NCBI GenBank assembly: GCA_964638865.1
Contig: CAZXBG010000110.1
Coordinates: 1-14,088, forward strand
Source of the DNA: UBA7236 sp964638865
Lineage (GTDB): Bacteria; Bacteroidota; Bacteroidia; Chitinophagales; BACL12
DNA length: 14,088 bases
Direction: 5' to 3'
Both the position numbers and the translations under genes were made by a program. Of this stretch, positions 1 through 8,084 are shown piece by piece; within the stretch, counting starts at the first letter, position 1, and each line of letters opens with the position of its first letter. The notes below the pieces were generated by a model. It was not told the DNA's origin, did not search any database, and saw only the letters and a list, made by a program, of their open reading frames with translations.

Positions 1-2
1 TT

Positions 3-58
3 CACCACTCACCACTCACCACTCACCATTCACCACTCACCACTCACCACTCACCTCT
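3..58. repeat. Heptamer tandem array (CACCACT)x8
   Basis: Eight consecutive 7-base units. Six read CACCACT exactly; the fourth is CACCATT and the last is CACCTCT. The array may continue to the left of the window. Seven is not a multiple of three and nothing around it is coding, so it is an intergenic array downstream of the minus-strand receptor gene. Related degenerate heptamers occur near 10974 and 11177. The rest of the interval, to base 246, shows no gene or convincing terminator. Confidence 0.9.
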
Positions 59-246
59 CTCCCCTTCCCATCACAAAACAACCTTAAACCCGGAATAAGC
101 AATGGAAGTAGCAACAAATCGTAGTTGATAATAAAATCAGATGTTTCAAGCCAATAACATGCGATTTCCAATTGTTTGCTATTCAGGGTAAACCCAACTA
201 AATCTATAGGTTAGTTAATTTTTATATGTCTATTGATTAATTTGGG

Positions 247-2544
247 TTAAAAATTAATTTTATACTGCACCGTAAAATTTCTTGGTGGATCATATTTAGC
301 AGGGCGAAGCGCATACATTCTATTAAAAACATTCTTAACAAGAAATTGAACTTTTGAATTGTTGGTGATATTATATCCAACTCTTGCATCAAATATCCAA
401 TCCCCTTTTAAATGGTCTTCCCGGTATTCGTTAATTCCCGGAATAAAGGAAACATAAATTGCATCCAGATTTTCCATCAAACTATAATAATTAACATCTG
501 CTCCAAAGGAAAAACGTTTTAAGGTATATTGCAGATCCATGCGTATCATGTGCCGGAATCGATATTTTAAAACAGCACTTAAAAACGCAGTGTCAGTCGA
601 TTTTGCAGTAAATCCATCTATAAAATTTTGCATAAAAGTGCCAATATCTAAATTACTGGAATCACCGGCAAGATCAGCGGGATAGATATAATTATATCCG
701 CCTGAAAAACTTAAATTATTTCCAAAAACAGAAACATCACCATTCAAGGTAAGCTCAACACCTCCAATTCTTGCCCTCGTAGTATTTTGCGATTTAAATC
801 CTGGACCTTCTCCCGGATAAAAATTAAAACTGAATTCCGTCATTTGATAATAATCGGTCACATAAAAAGCGATATCGGTATATCCTTTTAAATTATTTCC
901 GGCAAAGGATCTTTTAATTCCAAGTTCTGTATTCCAACCATACTCTGCCAGCAGATCAGGATTGGGAAAAATTGCTAAGGATCCAAGATTTGAATGCGCA
1001 TATTTCTCCACCAAACTCGGAAAACGATATCCCTGACCAAAGGATATTCTGATATTTGTTAATCTTCCGAATTTATAATTTAATCCGCCTTTAAATATTG
1101 GAACAGCAGAACCGGCAATAGTATCCAGTTGATAAAATTCTTCTCTCACGCCAACATTAAGTATCAACTTATCAAATAATTTTTTATCCACCTGCACATA
1201 ACTTCCTCCCGAGAAACCGGAGTGGACTCCCAATTCAAAATCATCCACATTAAAATAGTATCCCGTAACCCCAAAAGTGATTACAATATCTCTGCTGAAT
1301 TCACGGTGAAACTGATAATCAAAATTTAATAAATATCCATTACCTCCGGTAGTATCTGTATAATCAACATTATTATTATAAAAACGCATTTTAAATTTAT
1401 GCGAGTTATTATGTTTGTCGAAATAATTTAACCAGGGGTCAATGGACAACCATTTAAATTGCCAATTTAATAATGTGGAAGTGCTGGTATCAACATATCC
1501 TTGAAAGGGAATATAACCACCCGTATCGGCACCTTCCCATAAAAAAAATAATCCTTCTCGATCCGACATTACATTTCCGTTTAATCCCCAGGATATCCTG
1601 TCATTATTTTTAGGATGAAAACGCGTTTTCCAATTTAATCTTGCTCGATTGGAATATTGTCCTAATAAATAGGAATTATTATCCGAAATATGTCCCCCAA
1701 TAACGAGGTCCATTTTTTCAAATTTTTGTCGTTGCGAAAAATTAACACCCGTAAATGTCGGATTATTATCCCACCAGGTTGCAGGCGCAAAACTCGGATT
1801 ATCATACACACCATGATACATGGTAATACTGCTTTCCGGAGTGGTAGTTGGCCAAGCGGTGCGCACAGCAATTACTCCATTTAATGCACTGCTTCCATAT
1901 AATACGGAGGATGCACCTTTAATAATTTCTATCTGCTCCACATTTTCAATGGGAACAAAATTCCACTTTGCATCACCCCTATCTGCAGCCAATAAAATCT
2001 GATCGTCCACAACCAACATCACTCTGCTTCCGGCTCCATAAGTAAATCCGGTTCCGCCGCGAATATTAGCTTGTTCATCCATCATATAAACACCGGGTGC
2101 CTTTAAAATAGCATCCGATAAATTTGTTGCATTCGTTTGTGTAAGCATTTCCTTTTTTATCACCTCAATGCTCATTGTTTCTTCCGTGAGTTTTTTTTCA
2201 TATAGGCTGCCACTTACTACGAGTATTTCTAACATTTCAACCGAAGGAGTTAATTGAATATTCAATTCGATAACATCTCCGGCATAAATTTCAATATTTT
2301 CCGTTTTTGTTTCGTAACCTAAATAACTGAATTTTATTTTGTGTTTTCCTTCCGGAAGTATAACAGAATAATTACCTGCCAAATCTGTTGTAGTTCCGAT
2401 ATTATTTTCGTTAAGAATTGATACACTGAAAAGTGCTTCATTGGTATTCTTGTCAACTATTTTTCCTCTTATCGTTTGCCCGCAAAGCAATTGAGGTATT
2501 ATACAAAATGCCACCATTAAAATCTTAAGCAGTGTGGAGCGCAT
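247..2544 (-). CDS. TonB-dependent outer-membrane receptor with N-terminal CarboxypepD_reg-like domain
   Basis: A 765-residue outer-membrane active-transport channel that would import a large or scarce ligand using energy from TonB-ExbBD. Residues 1-22 are a signal peptide (hydrophobic run ending LLCGQ). Residues 24-100 form a CarboxypepD_reg-like beta-sandwich (IRGKIVD at the start, the usual DLAGNYS in the middle), typical of Bacteroidota receptors. A plug domain follows at about 115-230, with NIRGG at 160-164, VEQIEIIKGASSVLYGSSALNGVI at about 202-225 and a TonB-box-like EILVV near 106. The remainder is an aromatic-rich barrel ending in Phe, as outer-membrane barrels usually do. There is no SusD-like partner next to it, so it is not a standard Sus pair. 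The upstream neighbour on the same strand is an M28 peptidase 88 bases away. The ligand cannot be read from the sequence; siderophore, cobalamin, metal or peptide are all possible. Family call is firm, substrate unknown. Confidence 0.95.
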   Translation of the reverse strand: MRSTLLKILMVAFCIIPQLLCGQTIRGKIVDKNTNEALFSVSILNENNIGTTTDLAGNYSVILPEGKHKIKFSYLGYETKTENIEIYAGDVIELNIQLTPSVEMLEILVVSGSLYEKKLTEETMSIEVIKKEMLTQTNATNLSDAILKAPGVYMMDEQANIRGGTGFTYGAGSRVMLVVDDQILLAADRGDAKWNFVPIENVEQIEIIKGASSVLYGSSALNGVIAVRTAWPTTTPESSITMYHGVYDNPSFAPATWWDNNPTFTGVNFSQRQKFEKMDLVIGGHISDNNSYLLGQYSNRARLNWKTRFHPKNNDRISWGLNGNVMSDREGLFFLWEGADTGGYIPFQGYVDTSTSTLLNWQFKWLSIDPWLNYFDKHNNSHKFKMRFYNNNVDYTDTTGGNGYLLNFDYQFHREFSRDIVITFGVTGYYFNVDDFELGVHSGFSGGSYVQVDKKLFDKLILNVGVREEFYQLDTIAGSAVPIFKGGLNYKFGRLTNIRISFGQGYRFPSLVEKYAHSNLGSLAIFPNPDLLAEYGWNTELGIKRSFAGNNLKGYTDIAFYVTDYYQMTEFSFNFYPGEGPGFKSQNTTRARIGGVELTLNGDVSVFGNNLSFSGGYNYIYPADLAGDSSNLDIGTFMQNFIDGFTAKSTDTAFLSAVLKYRFRHMIRMDLQYTLKRFSFGADVNYYSLMENLDAIYVSFIPGINEYREDHLKGDWIFDARVGYNITNNSKVQFLVKNVFNRMYALRPAKYDPPRNFTVQYKINF

Positions 2545-2566
2545 ATTTATAAATAGTTTAGGTGAT

Positions 2567-2597
2567 TAAAGTTAACAAACTATACAACTGACCCAAA
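2567..2597 (-). promoter_or_regulatory. Putative Bacteroidota sigma-ABfr promoter for the TonB-dependent receptor
   Basis: Read on the minus strand, TTTG (2597-2594) is followed after exactly 19 bases by TAACTTTA (2574-2567), one base off the TAnnTTTG -7 element. The predicted transcript would start about 17 bases before the receptor ATG. It suggests the receptor can be transcribed separately from the M28 gene upstream. Motif match only. Confidence 0.4.
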
Positions 2598-2632
2598 ATC
2601 AGTAATTTTAAATATCAGCAATAATAAAATAA

Positions 2633-4000
2633 TTACTCAACCCCATTTTCACTCAACCACCAACAATACATTGCCATAACACTCGCACCCATGTGCAACT
2701 CACGTTTATTCACTTTATCAAAGGTATCGTTTGCAGTATGATGCAGGTCCATATATCGCTGCGAATCTGGTCGCAGTCCGAATAATAATGTTCCGGCTTC
2801 TGCCATAGGACCAATATCTGTTCCTCCATGACCGACAGAAAAATCATAAACCCCATACGTTAAAAATAAAGGCCTGATGGTATTTAATGCTTTACTATTA
2901 TATTGAAATGCCGAATCAATACTTATTCCTCTTGGCGAAAATCCACCCGCATCACTTTCCAATGCAGCAATATGTTTTTCTGTTTTAGAATTTACCGCGT
3001 ACGCACCATAAGTTTTTCCACCCATATTTCCATTTTCTTCATTCATAAATAAAATGCAACGAATGGTTCGTTTTGGTTTCATATTTAATGCTTTTAAAGT
3101 ACGGATAACCTCCATACTTTGCACACAGCCAGCACCATCATCATGTGCACCTTCGCCAACATCCCAGCTATCTAGATGACCACCAACTACAATTATTTCA
3201 TTTGGAAATTCTGACCCGGTAATTTCACCAATCACGTTATAAGATTTTACATCGGGGAATTTTTTACAATTTAACAACATCCTGAATTTTGCTTTGGGAT
3301 CTTTTTTTAATGCTGCGCTTAACTCCTCAGCACCCATAGTTGAAATTGCAACACAAGGAATAGGCTCGCCACCACGCCTGAAACTCGTTGTTCCGGTGTG
3401 TGGAAATTCATCATAAGCACTGCTAACACTTCGCGTGATAGATGCAATGGCTCCCATTTTGCTCGCTTCCTCAGGTCCGTACCACCTGTATGGCCCTGCT
3501 TCTCCGTACCCATCAAATCCGCCTATCACATTTTGAGGAAAAATATGATTAAAAAAAACAATTTTTCCTTTGATAAAATCAGCACCCAATTTTTTCATTT
3601 CTTCAAAATCGCTCACTTCCACAACTTCAGCAGTTAATCCTCCCTGCGGAGTGGCTATACTTCCGCCTAAAGCCAAAATATCAAACTGACCATGTCCTAA
3701 CAACTCCCCATATTCCTTCTGACCGCGCTCCCAATGCGGCACCATAACTTCCTGTAGCCATACTTTATCGAAACCGGCAGCCTTCATTTCCGCTTCTCCC
3801 CAACGTACTGCCATATCTGCCTGTGGAGAACCACTTAGCCTATGACCAACACCTTTGCACAGATCGTGCAACAAATCGTAGGCTTCCCCGTTCAACATTA
3901 TTTCGTCAAAAATTTTTCTGAAAGCAATACTGTCTTCATTTTGGCTAAAAACATTCACTGAAAAACTCGTTGCCAGGAAAATTAGAAAAACACTTTTCAT
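2633..4000 (-). CDS. Secreted M28 family metallopeptidase, carboxypeptidase Q-like
   Basis: A 455-residue zinc aminopeptidase or carboxypeptidase acting outside the cytoplasm on peptides. I place the start at 4000, not at an in-frame ATG at 4063, because MKSVFLIFLATSFSVNVFSQ (1-20) is a clean signal peptide and the 21 residues before it are not. A protease-associated-like insert covers roughly 95-250 and the M28 catalytic domain about 255-455. The two-zinc site is complete: H275 (GGHLDSWD), D287 (GAHDDGAG), E321/E322 (NEENGNMGG, the first being the likely general base), D350 (ESDAGG) and H420 (HHTANDT). Order and spacing match M28 enzymes of the plasma glutamate carboxypeptidase (CPQ) type, as does RLSGS at 54-58. 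It has no T9SS tail, so it is probably periplasmic or exported by another route. It is followed by the receptor gene on the same strand. Family call is strong; the exact peptide substrate is inferred only. Confidence 0.94.
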   Translation of the reverse strand: MKSVFLIFLATSFSVNVFSQNEDSIAFRKIFDEIMLNGEAYDLLHDLCKGVGHRLSGSPQADMAVRWGEAEMKAAGFDKVWLQEVMVPHWERGQKEYGELLGHGQFDILALGGSIATPQGGLTAEVVEVSDFEEMKKLGADFIKGKIVFFNHIFPQNVIGGFDGYGEAGPYRWYGPEEASKMGAIASITRSVSSAYDEFPHTGTTSFRRGGEPIPCVAISTMGAEELSAALKKDPKAKFRMLLNCKKFPDVKSYNVIGEITGSEFPNEIIVVGGHLDSWDVGEGAHDDGAGCVQSMEVIRTLKALNMKPKRTIRCILFMNEENGNMGGKTYGAYAVNSKTEKHIAALESDAGGFSPRGISIDSAFQYNSKALNTIRPLFLTYGVYDFSVGHGGTDIGPMAEAGTLLFGLRPDSQRYMDLHHTANDTFDKVNKRELHMGASVMAMYCWWLSENGVE

Positions 4001-4171
4001 CGAATTAATTTTAATTTTGGAGCGAATATAATGAACTAACTTATTATAATGCAGTTTTAACAATTGGTTAAAGGGTATACAATTAACAATTCAGGTTTTC
4101 TTGGTATATTCTCTTTTTGAATGAATCCATCCTTTAAACACACAATTTTTAGTCTTAATTAAATTAGCACA

Positions 4172-5209
4172 ATGAAATACAAATTATTAGGCAGAAGCGG
4201 TTTAAGAGTTTCAGAAATATGTTTAGGCACCATGACCTTCGGAGATGAATGGGGATGGGGAGCTGATCACAGCGAAAGTAAAAAACAGTTTTTTACCTTT
4301 TTGGAAAATGGCGGAAATTTTATTGATACAGCAAACAGGTATACCGAAGGAACCAGCGAAAAATTTCTCGGTGAATTTATAAAGGAAAGCAATCAGCGAA
4401 AGGAAATTGTTCTCGCTACAAAATATTCTCTTATTACCGACCGAAGTTCAGGATTAAATCAAAGTGGCAATCACAAAAAAAACATGGTGCAATCGGTGGA
4501 GGATAGTTTAAAAAGACTTCAAACTGATTATATTGATGTTTATTATTTACATGCTTGGGACTACACTACTTCCATAGAAGAAGTGTTAAGAGCAATGGAT
4601 GATCTTGTTCGTCAGGGCAAAATATTATACGTTGCTATTTCCGATACTCCGGCATGGATAGTTTCGCGCGCTAATGCAATTGCGGAATTTAAAAATTGGA
4701 GTCCTTTTATTGCGTTACAAATTGAATATTCGCTTTTGCAGCGATCTGTGGAACGCGATTTAATTCCTATGGCGGAGGCGTTAGATCTGGCAGTTGTAGG
4801 TTGGGCTCCTATTGCAGGAGGTGCACTTACCGGAAAATATTTAGGGAATAATGAAGAAGCAAAGAGATTGAAAGAAGGAAGTGTTCGTTTAAATGCTAAA
4901 AATCAGGAAATAGTAAAAGAAGTGGTAAAAATAGCGGAAGAATTAAATTGCACCCCAGCGCAGGTTGCCATTAAATGGGTGATTAAAAACGGAAAAAATA
5001 ATATTCCAATTGTTGGTGCCCGCAATACAGAACAATTATTAAATAGTTTGCGAGCCGGCGAAATTGAAATAGATGCTGAGCAATTAAAACGCCTAGATGA
5101 TGTAAGTAAAATAGATCTTGGATTTCCGCACGAATTTTTAAAAGGAGAAGGTGTTCAGGATATTTTATTCAGTGGCAAAAGTGCAGGATTGGAAAAACGC
5201 AGAAGTTAA
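4172..5209 (+). CDS. Aldo/keto reductase
   Basis: A 345-residue cytosolic NADPH-dependent oxidoreductase with a TIM-barrel fold, reducing aldehydes or ketones to alcohols. The N-terminus (LGRSGLRVSEICLGTMTFG) is typical of the family. The catalytic tetrad is present: D52 and Y57 (NFIDTANRY), K84 (LATKYS) and H127 (YYLHAWD). The C-terminal nucleotide-binding strand is visible as PIVGARNTEQL at 279-289, with GWAPIAGGALTGKY at 210-223. Length is normal for the bacterial AKR branch that includes YajO and the potassium-channel beta-subunit-like enzymes. It is divergent from the M28 gene across 171 bases, and only 18 bases separate it from the VWA gene, so co-transcription is likely, although the functional link is unclear. 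The physiological substrate cannot be told from sequence. Confidence 0.95.
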   Translation: MKYKLLGRSGLRVSEICLGTMTFGDEWGWGADHSESKKQFFTFLENGGNFIDTANRYTEGTSEKFLGEFIKESNQRKEIVLATKYSLITDRSSGLNQSGNHKKNMVQSVEDSLKRLQTDYIDVYYLHAWDYTTSIEEVLRAMDDLVRQGKILYVAISDTPAWIVSRANAIAEFKNWSPFIALQIEYSLLQRSVERDLIPMAEALDLAVVGWAPIAGGALTGKYLGNNEEAKRLKEGSVRLNAKNQEIVKEVVKIAEELNCTPAQVAIKWVIKNGKNNIPIVGARNTEQLLNSLRAGEIEIDAEQLKRLDDVSKIDLGFPHEFLKGEGVQDILFSGKSAGLEKRRS

Positions 5210-5227
5210 TTAAGATATTATAAATAA

Positions 5228-6322
5228 ATGTTAGGCAATCGGTTTTCAAAATTTGAGGAGAAGGACAAAACAACATTCGAAAAACTTTTCGAATTGTTGC
5301 AGGAGTTATTGGTTTATACCAGTGGCGACCTTACGGAAGCATTAGACTGGCTGAATCAATTGGACAGGAAATACAATCTCACCACAGCCGAATATGGCAT
5401 GGGCGATTTTATTCAGGAGTTAAAAGACCGCGGTTTTATCAGGGAAGAAAAGGAAGAAGGTGGTGTTATGCGCATTACTTCTAAAATGGAACAGAGCATC
5501 CGCAAAAATTCTTTGGATCAGATTTTTGGAAAATTAAAAAAATCGCCACATGGAAATCATAAAACATCTTTTACAGGAACAGGGGATGAAAATTCCACCG
5601 ACAGAAGAAATTATGCTTTTGGAGATACACATGAACAAATTGATTACAACGAATCCATAAAAAATGCGCATATCAATCACGGAATTGGAGAATTTAGTTT
5701 GGATGAAGACGACCTTGTTGTTGTGGAAAAAGAATACAAGGCACAAACTTCTACAGTTTTAATGATAGATATTTCTCACTCTATGATATTATATGGTGAA
5801 GATAGAATTACACCGGCAAAAAAAGTCGCAATGGCTTTGAGTGAGCTCATCAAAACAAAATATCCAAAAGATACTTTAGATTTAATTGTTTTTGGAAATG
5901 ATGCATGGCAAATAGAAATAAAAGATATTCCCTATTTACAGGTTGGTCCATATCACACAAATACGGTTGCCGGATTAGAACTCGCAATGGATCTTTTGCG
6001 CAGAAGAAAAAATCCGAATAAACAAATTTTTATGATCACCGATGGAAAACCAACTTGTATTATTAAAGATGGAAAATATTACAAAAACAGTTTCGGACTG
6101 GACCGCATTATTGTAAATAAAACATTAAATCTTGCCGGATATTGCAGAAAGATCGGCATTAAGATCACCACCTTTATGATAGCACAAGATCCTTATTTAC
6201 AGCAGTTTGTGCAGGAATTTACCGAAACAAATCAGGGTAAGGCTTTTTATACATCATTAAAAGGTTTGGGAGAATATATTTTTGAAGATTACGAAAGAAA
6301 CAGAAAAAGAAATACGCGATAA
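5228..6322 (+). CDS. VWA (von Willebrand factor A) domain protein, CoxE/Mg-chelatase D-like
   Basis: A 364-residue soluble protein with no signal peptide. The N-terminal 100 residues are helical and charged (FEKLFELLQELLVY at 17-30), and 100-170 is a polar linker. The VWA domain spans about 174-355. Its metal-ion-dependent adhesion site is intact: DISHS (D181, S183, S185), a threonine in HTNT (T244 or T246) and D272 in MITDGKPT. In this class the MIDAS metal mediates binding to a partner that is remodelled by a MoxR or Mg-chelatase-like AAA+ ATPase, and such an ATPase is encoded 58 bases downstream. The pair resembles CoxD/CoxE, NorQ/NorD and ChlI/ChlD arrangements, but no client enzyme is visible nearby. 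It sits 18 bases after the aldo/keto reductase, probably in the same operon. Domain assignment is firm; role is inferred from the family. Confidence 0.93.
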   Translation: MLGNRFSKFEEKDKTTFEKLFELLQELLVYTSGDLTEALDWLNQLDRKYNLTTAEYGMGDFIQELKDRGFIREEKEEGGVMRITSKMEQSIRKNSLDQIFGKLKKSPHGNHKTSFTGTGDENSTDRRNYAFGDTHEQIDYNESIKNAHINHGIGEFSLDEDDLVVVEKEYKAQTSTVLMIDISHSMILYGEDRITPAKKVAMALSELIKTKYPKDTLDLIVFGNDAWQIEIKDIPYLQVGPYHTNTVAGLELAMDLLRRRKNPNKQIFMITDGKPTCIIKDGKYYKNSFGLDRIIVNKTLNLAGYCRKIGIKITTFMIAQDPYLQQFVQEFTETNQGKAFYTSLKGLGEYIFEDYERNRKRNTR

Positions 6323-6380
6323 ATTACACCTTATCGGCAATTTTAGAGAAGTAAATTAATTATAAAAAAAAGAAATCGAA

Positions 6381-7916
6381 ATGCAAATTGAAAATATAAA
6401 AACCTTTGGCGAATTAAAAAAATCAGGGTATCAGAGTTTAACAATAAAACAAGAACTGAGAAAAAATCTTATAACAAAATTAAAGTCAGGAGATAAATTT
6501 TTTGACGGCATACATGGATTTGAACATACCGTTATTCCTGATCTGGAGCGTGCAATTTTATCCAGACACAATATGATATTATTAGGGTTACGCGGTCAGG
6601 CGAAAACTAAAATTGCAAGATTGCTTACCACTTTGCTGGATGAATATATTCCTGTTGTGGAAGGAAGTGATCTTAACGACGACCCCTTTAATCCAATCTC
6701 CGTTTATGCAAAAAATAAATTAGAAACAGAGGGAGATAAAACAGTAATAAGCTGGATGCACAGAGATGCGCGATACACAGAAAAACTCGCCACTCCCGAT
6801 GTGAGTGTTGCCGATCTGATTGGAGATGTAGATCCAATAAAAGCCGCCAATCTTAAATTAAATTACAACGACGAAAGAGTGATACATTTTGGATTAATTC
6901 CACGTTCGCACCGATGCATTTTTGTAATTAATGAATTACCCGATTTGCAGGCAAGAATTCAGGTTGCTTTATTTAATATCCTGCAGGAAGGCGATATTCA
7001 GATACGCGGATTTAAAATAAGGCTGCCACTGGATATTCAATTTGTATTTACTGCAAATCCCGAAGATTATACGAATCGTGGCTCCATAGTTACACCGTTA
7101 AAAGACAGAATTGAAAGTCAGATACTCACACATTATCCAAAAGATATTTACACTTCAAAAATAATTACTACGCAAGAAGCCAGAATTATTGATGCGCAAA
7201 ATGCAACAGTAAAAATGAATGACCTCAGTCGCGACCTGATAGAACAAATTGCTTTTGAAGCGCGCAACAGCGAATTTGTAGATCAAAAAAGTGGTGTGAG
7301 TGCACGCATGACAATTACTGCTATGGAAAATTTAATTTCCAATGCCGAACGCCGCGCTTTAAAAAATAAGGATAAGCAAACCTATATTCGCGTAAGTGAT
7401 TTTTGGGGAGTAATTCCTTCCATTACCGGCAAAATAGAATTAGTTTATGAGGGCGAACAGGAAGGGCCTTTTATTGTTGCAGTTAATTTAATTGGCAAAG
7501 CCCTAAGAACGCAATTCACAAATTATTTTCCTGCACCCGAAAAATCAAAAAAGATACCCGTTAAAAAAACGGAAAATCCGGCAACATCAAAACGCGTTAA
7601 TATTTATCAGGAAATTGTAGACTATTTTAATGAAGGTAATAAACTCGATCTTTTCAACGATTTAAATAATGAAGCTTATCAAAGTGCTTTACTATCTATT
7701 CCGGGATTAAAAAGATTGGTAGAAAAATATTATCCCAAAGTTTCGGTTGAGGAAAAATATTTTCTGATGGAATTTGTTTTGCATGGCATTTCTGAATATT
7801 CCCTTTTGAGCAAACATATTTTGCAGGCAGGTATTCAATTCAGCGATCTGTTCTCCAGTATGTTCACCGGCAATGATCTAGATGGCCTGGAAGAGGAGGA
7901 GGATTTCAAAATATAG
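6381..7916 (+). CDS. MoxR/Mg-chelatase ChlI-like AAA+ ATPase
   Basis: A 511-residue cytosolic AAA+ ATPase, expected to form a ring and work with the VWA protein encoded just before it to remodel or activate a client, for example by metal insertion. Walker A is GLRGQAKT at 69-76. The Walker B strand reads IFVINE at 180-185, with Asn184 where Asp is usual and Glu185 as the catalytic acid. Sensor 1 is N226 (FTANPED), the likely arginine finger is R243 (TPLKDR), and sensor 2 is probably R309 (SARMTITAMENL). After the ATPase core (about 40-340) there is a C-terminal helical extension to 511, ending in an acidic stretch (GLEEEEDF). The extension is absent from minimal MoxR proteins of about 330 residues. 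The gene is the last of the apparent three-gene run. Partnership with the VWA protein is a strong inference; the client is unknown. Confidence 0.92.
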   Translation: MQIENIKTFGELKKSGYQSLTIKQELRKNLITKLKSGDKFFDGIHGFEHTVIPDLERAILSRHNMILLGLRGQAKTKIARLLTTLLDEYIPVVEGSDLNDDPFNPISVYAKNKLETEGDKTVISWMHRDARYTEKLATPDVSVADLIGDVDPIKAANLKLNYNDERVIHFGLIPRSHRCIFVINELPDLQARIQVALFNILQEGDIQIRGFKIRLPLDIQFVFTANPEDYTNRGSIVTPLKDRIESQILTHYPKDIYTSKIITTQEARIIDAQNATVKMNDLSRDLIEQIAFEARNSEFVDQKSGVSARMTITAMENLISNAERRALKNKDKQTYIRVSDFWGVIPSITGKIELVYEGEQEGPFIVAVNLIGKALRTQFTNYFPAPEKSKKIPVKKTENPATSKRVNIYQEIVDYFNEGNKLDLFNDLNNEAYQSALLSIPGLKRLVEKYYPKVSVEEKYFLMEFVLHGISEYSLLSKHILQAGIQFSDLFSSMFTGNDLDGLEEEEDFKI

Positions 7917-7935
7917 GTTAAATTTTGAAACCTAT
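7913..7935 (+). other. Small inverted repeat overlapping the stop of the AAA+ gene
   Basis: ATAGGTT (7913-7919) pairs perfectly with AACCTAT (7929-7935) around a 9-base loop, overlapping the TAG stop codon. There is no uridine tract after it, so it is not a canonical intrinsic terminator. It could slow RNA decay at the 3' end of the operon, or be chance. Confidence 0.3.
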
Positions 7936-8033
7936 TGAGAATTTATACGTTTAAACAAACTAAACTTACCTGGGTGGGGAAGGTGTTTCAGGTGGTTAAA
8001 AACTGTTAATCAGGATATCCACAACAAACAATT

Positions 8034-8065
8034 TTTGAAATCCGGAAAAATTAAATATATCTTTA
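8034..8065 (+). promoter_or_regulatory. Putative Bacteroidota promoter for the small T9SS-tagged protein
   Basis: TTTG (8034-8037), a 20-base spacer, then TATCTTTA (8058-8065), one base from TAnnTTTG. Transcription would begin about 12 bases before the ATG at 8085. With the terminator after the gene, this would make it a single-gene unit. Motif match only. Confidence 0.4.
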
Positions 8066-8084
8066 CATGCTTTGACAATAGCCT

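Noticed and set aside
191..248. AACCCAA (191-197) and TTGGGTT (242-248) as a terminator for the receptor gene.
   Set aside because: The loop is long, there is no T tract on the correct side, and one arm overlaps the stop codon.
2521..2544. Lipoprotein signal at Cys21 of the TonB-dependent receptor.
   Set aside because: The residue before the Cys is Leu, which does not fit a lipobox; an ordinary signal peptide explains it better.
4001..4063. N-terminal extension of the M28 peptidase by 21 residues from the in-frame ATG at 4063.
   Set aside because: It would bury a good signal peptide that begins at 4000.
8015..8023. ATATCCACA, one mismatch from a DnaA box.
   Set aside because: A single near-match without other boxes, an AT-rich unwinding region or dnaA/dnaN neighbours does not support an origin.
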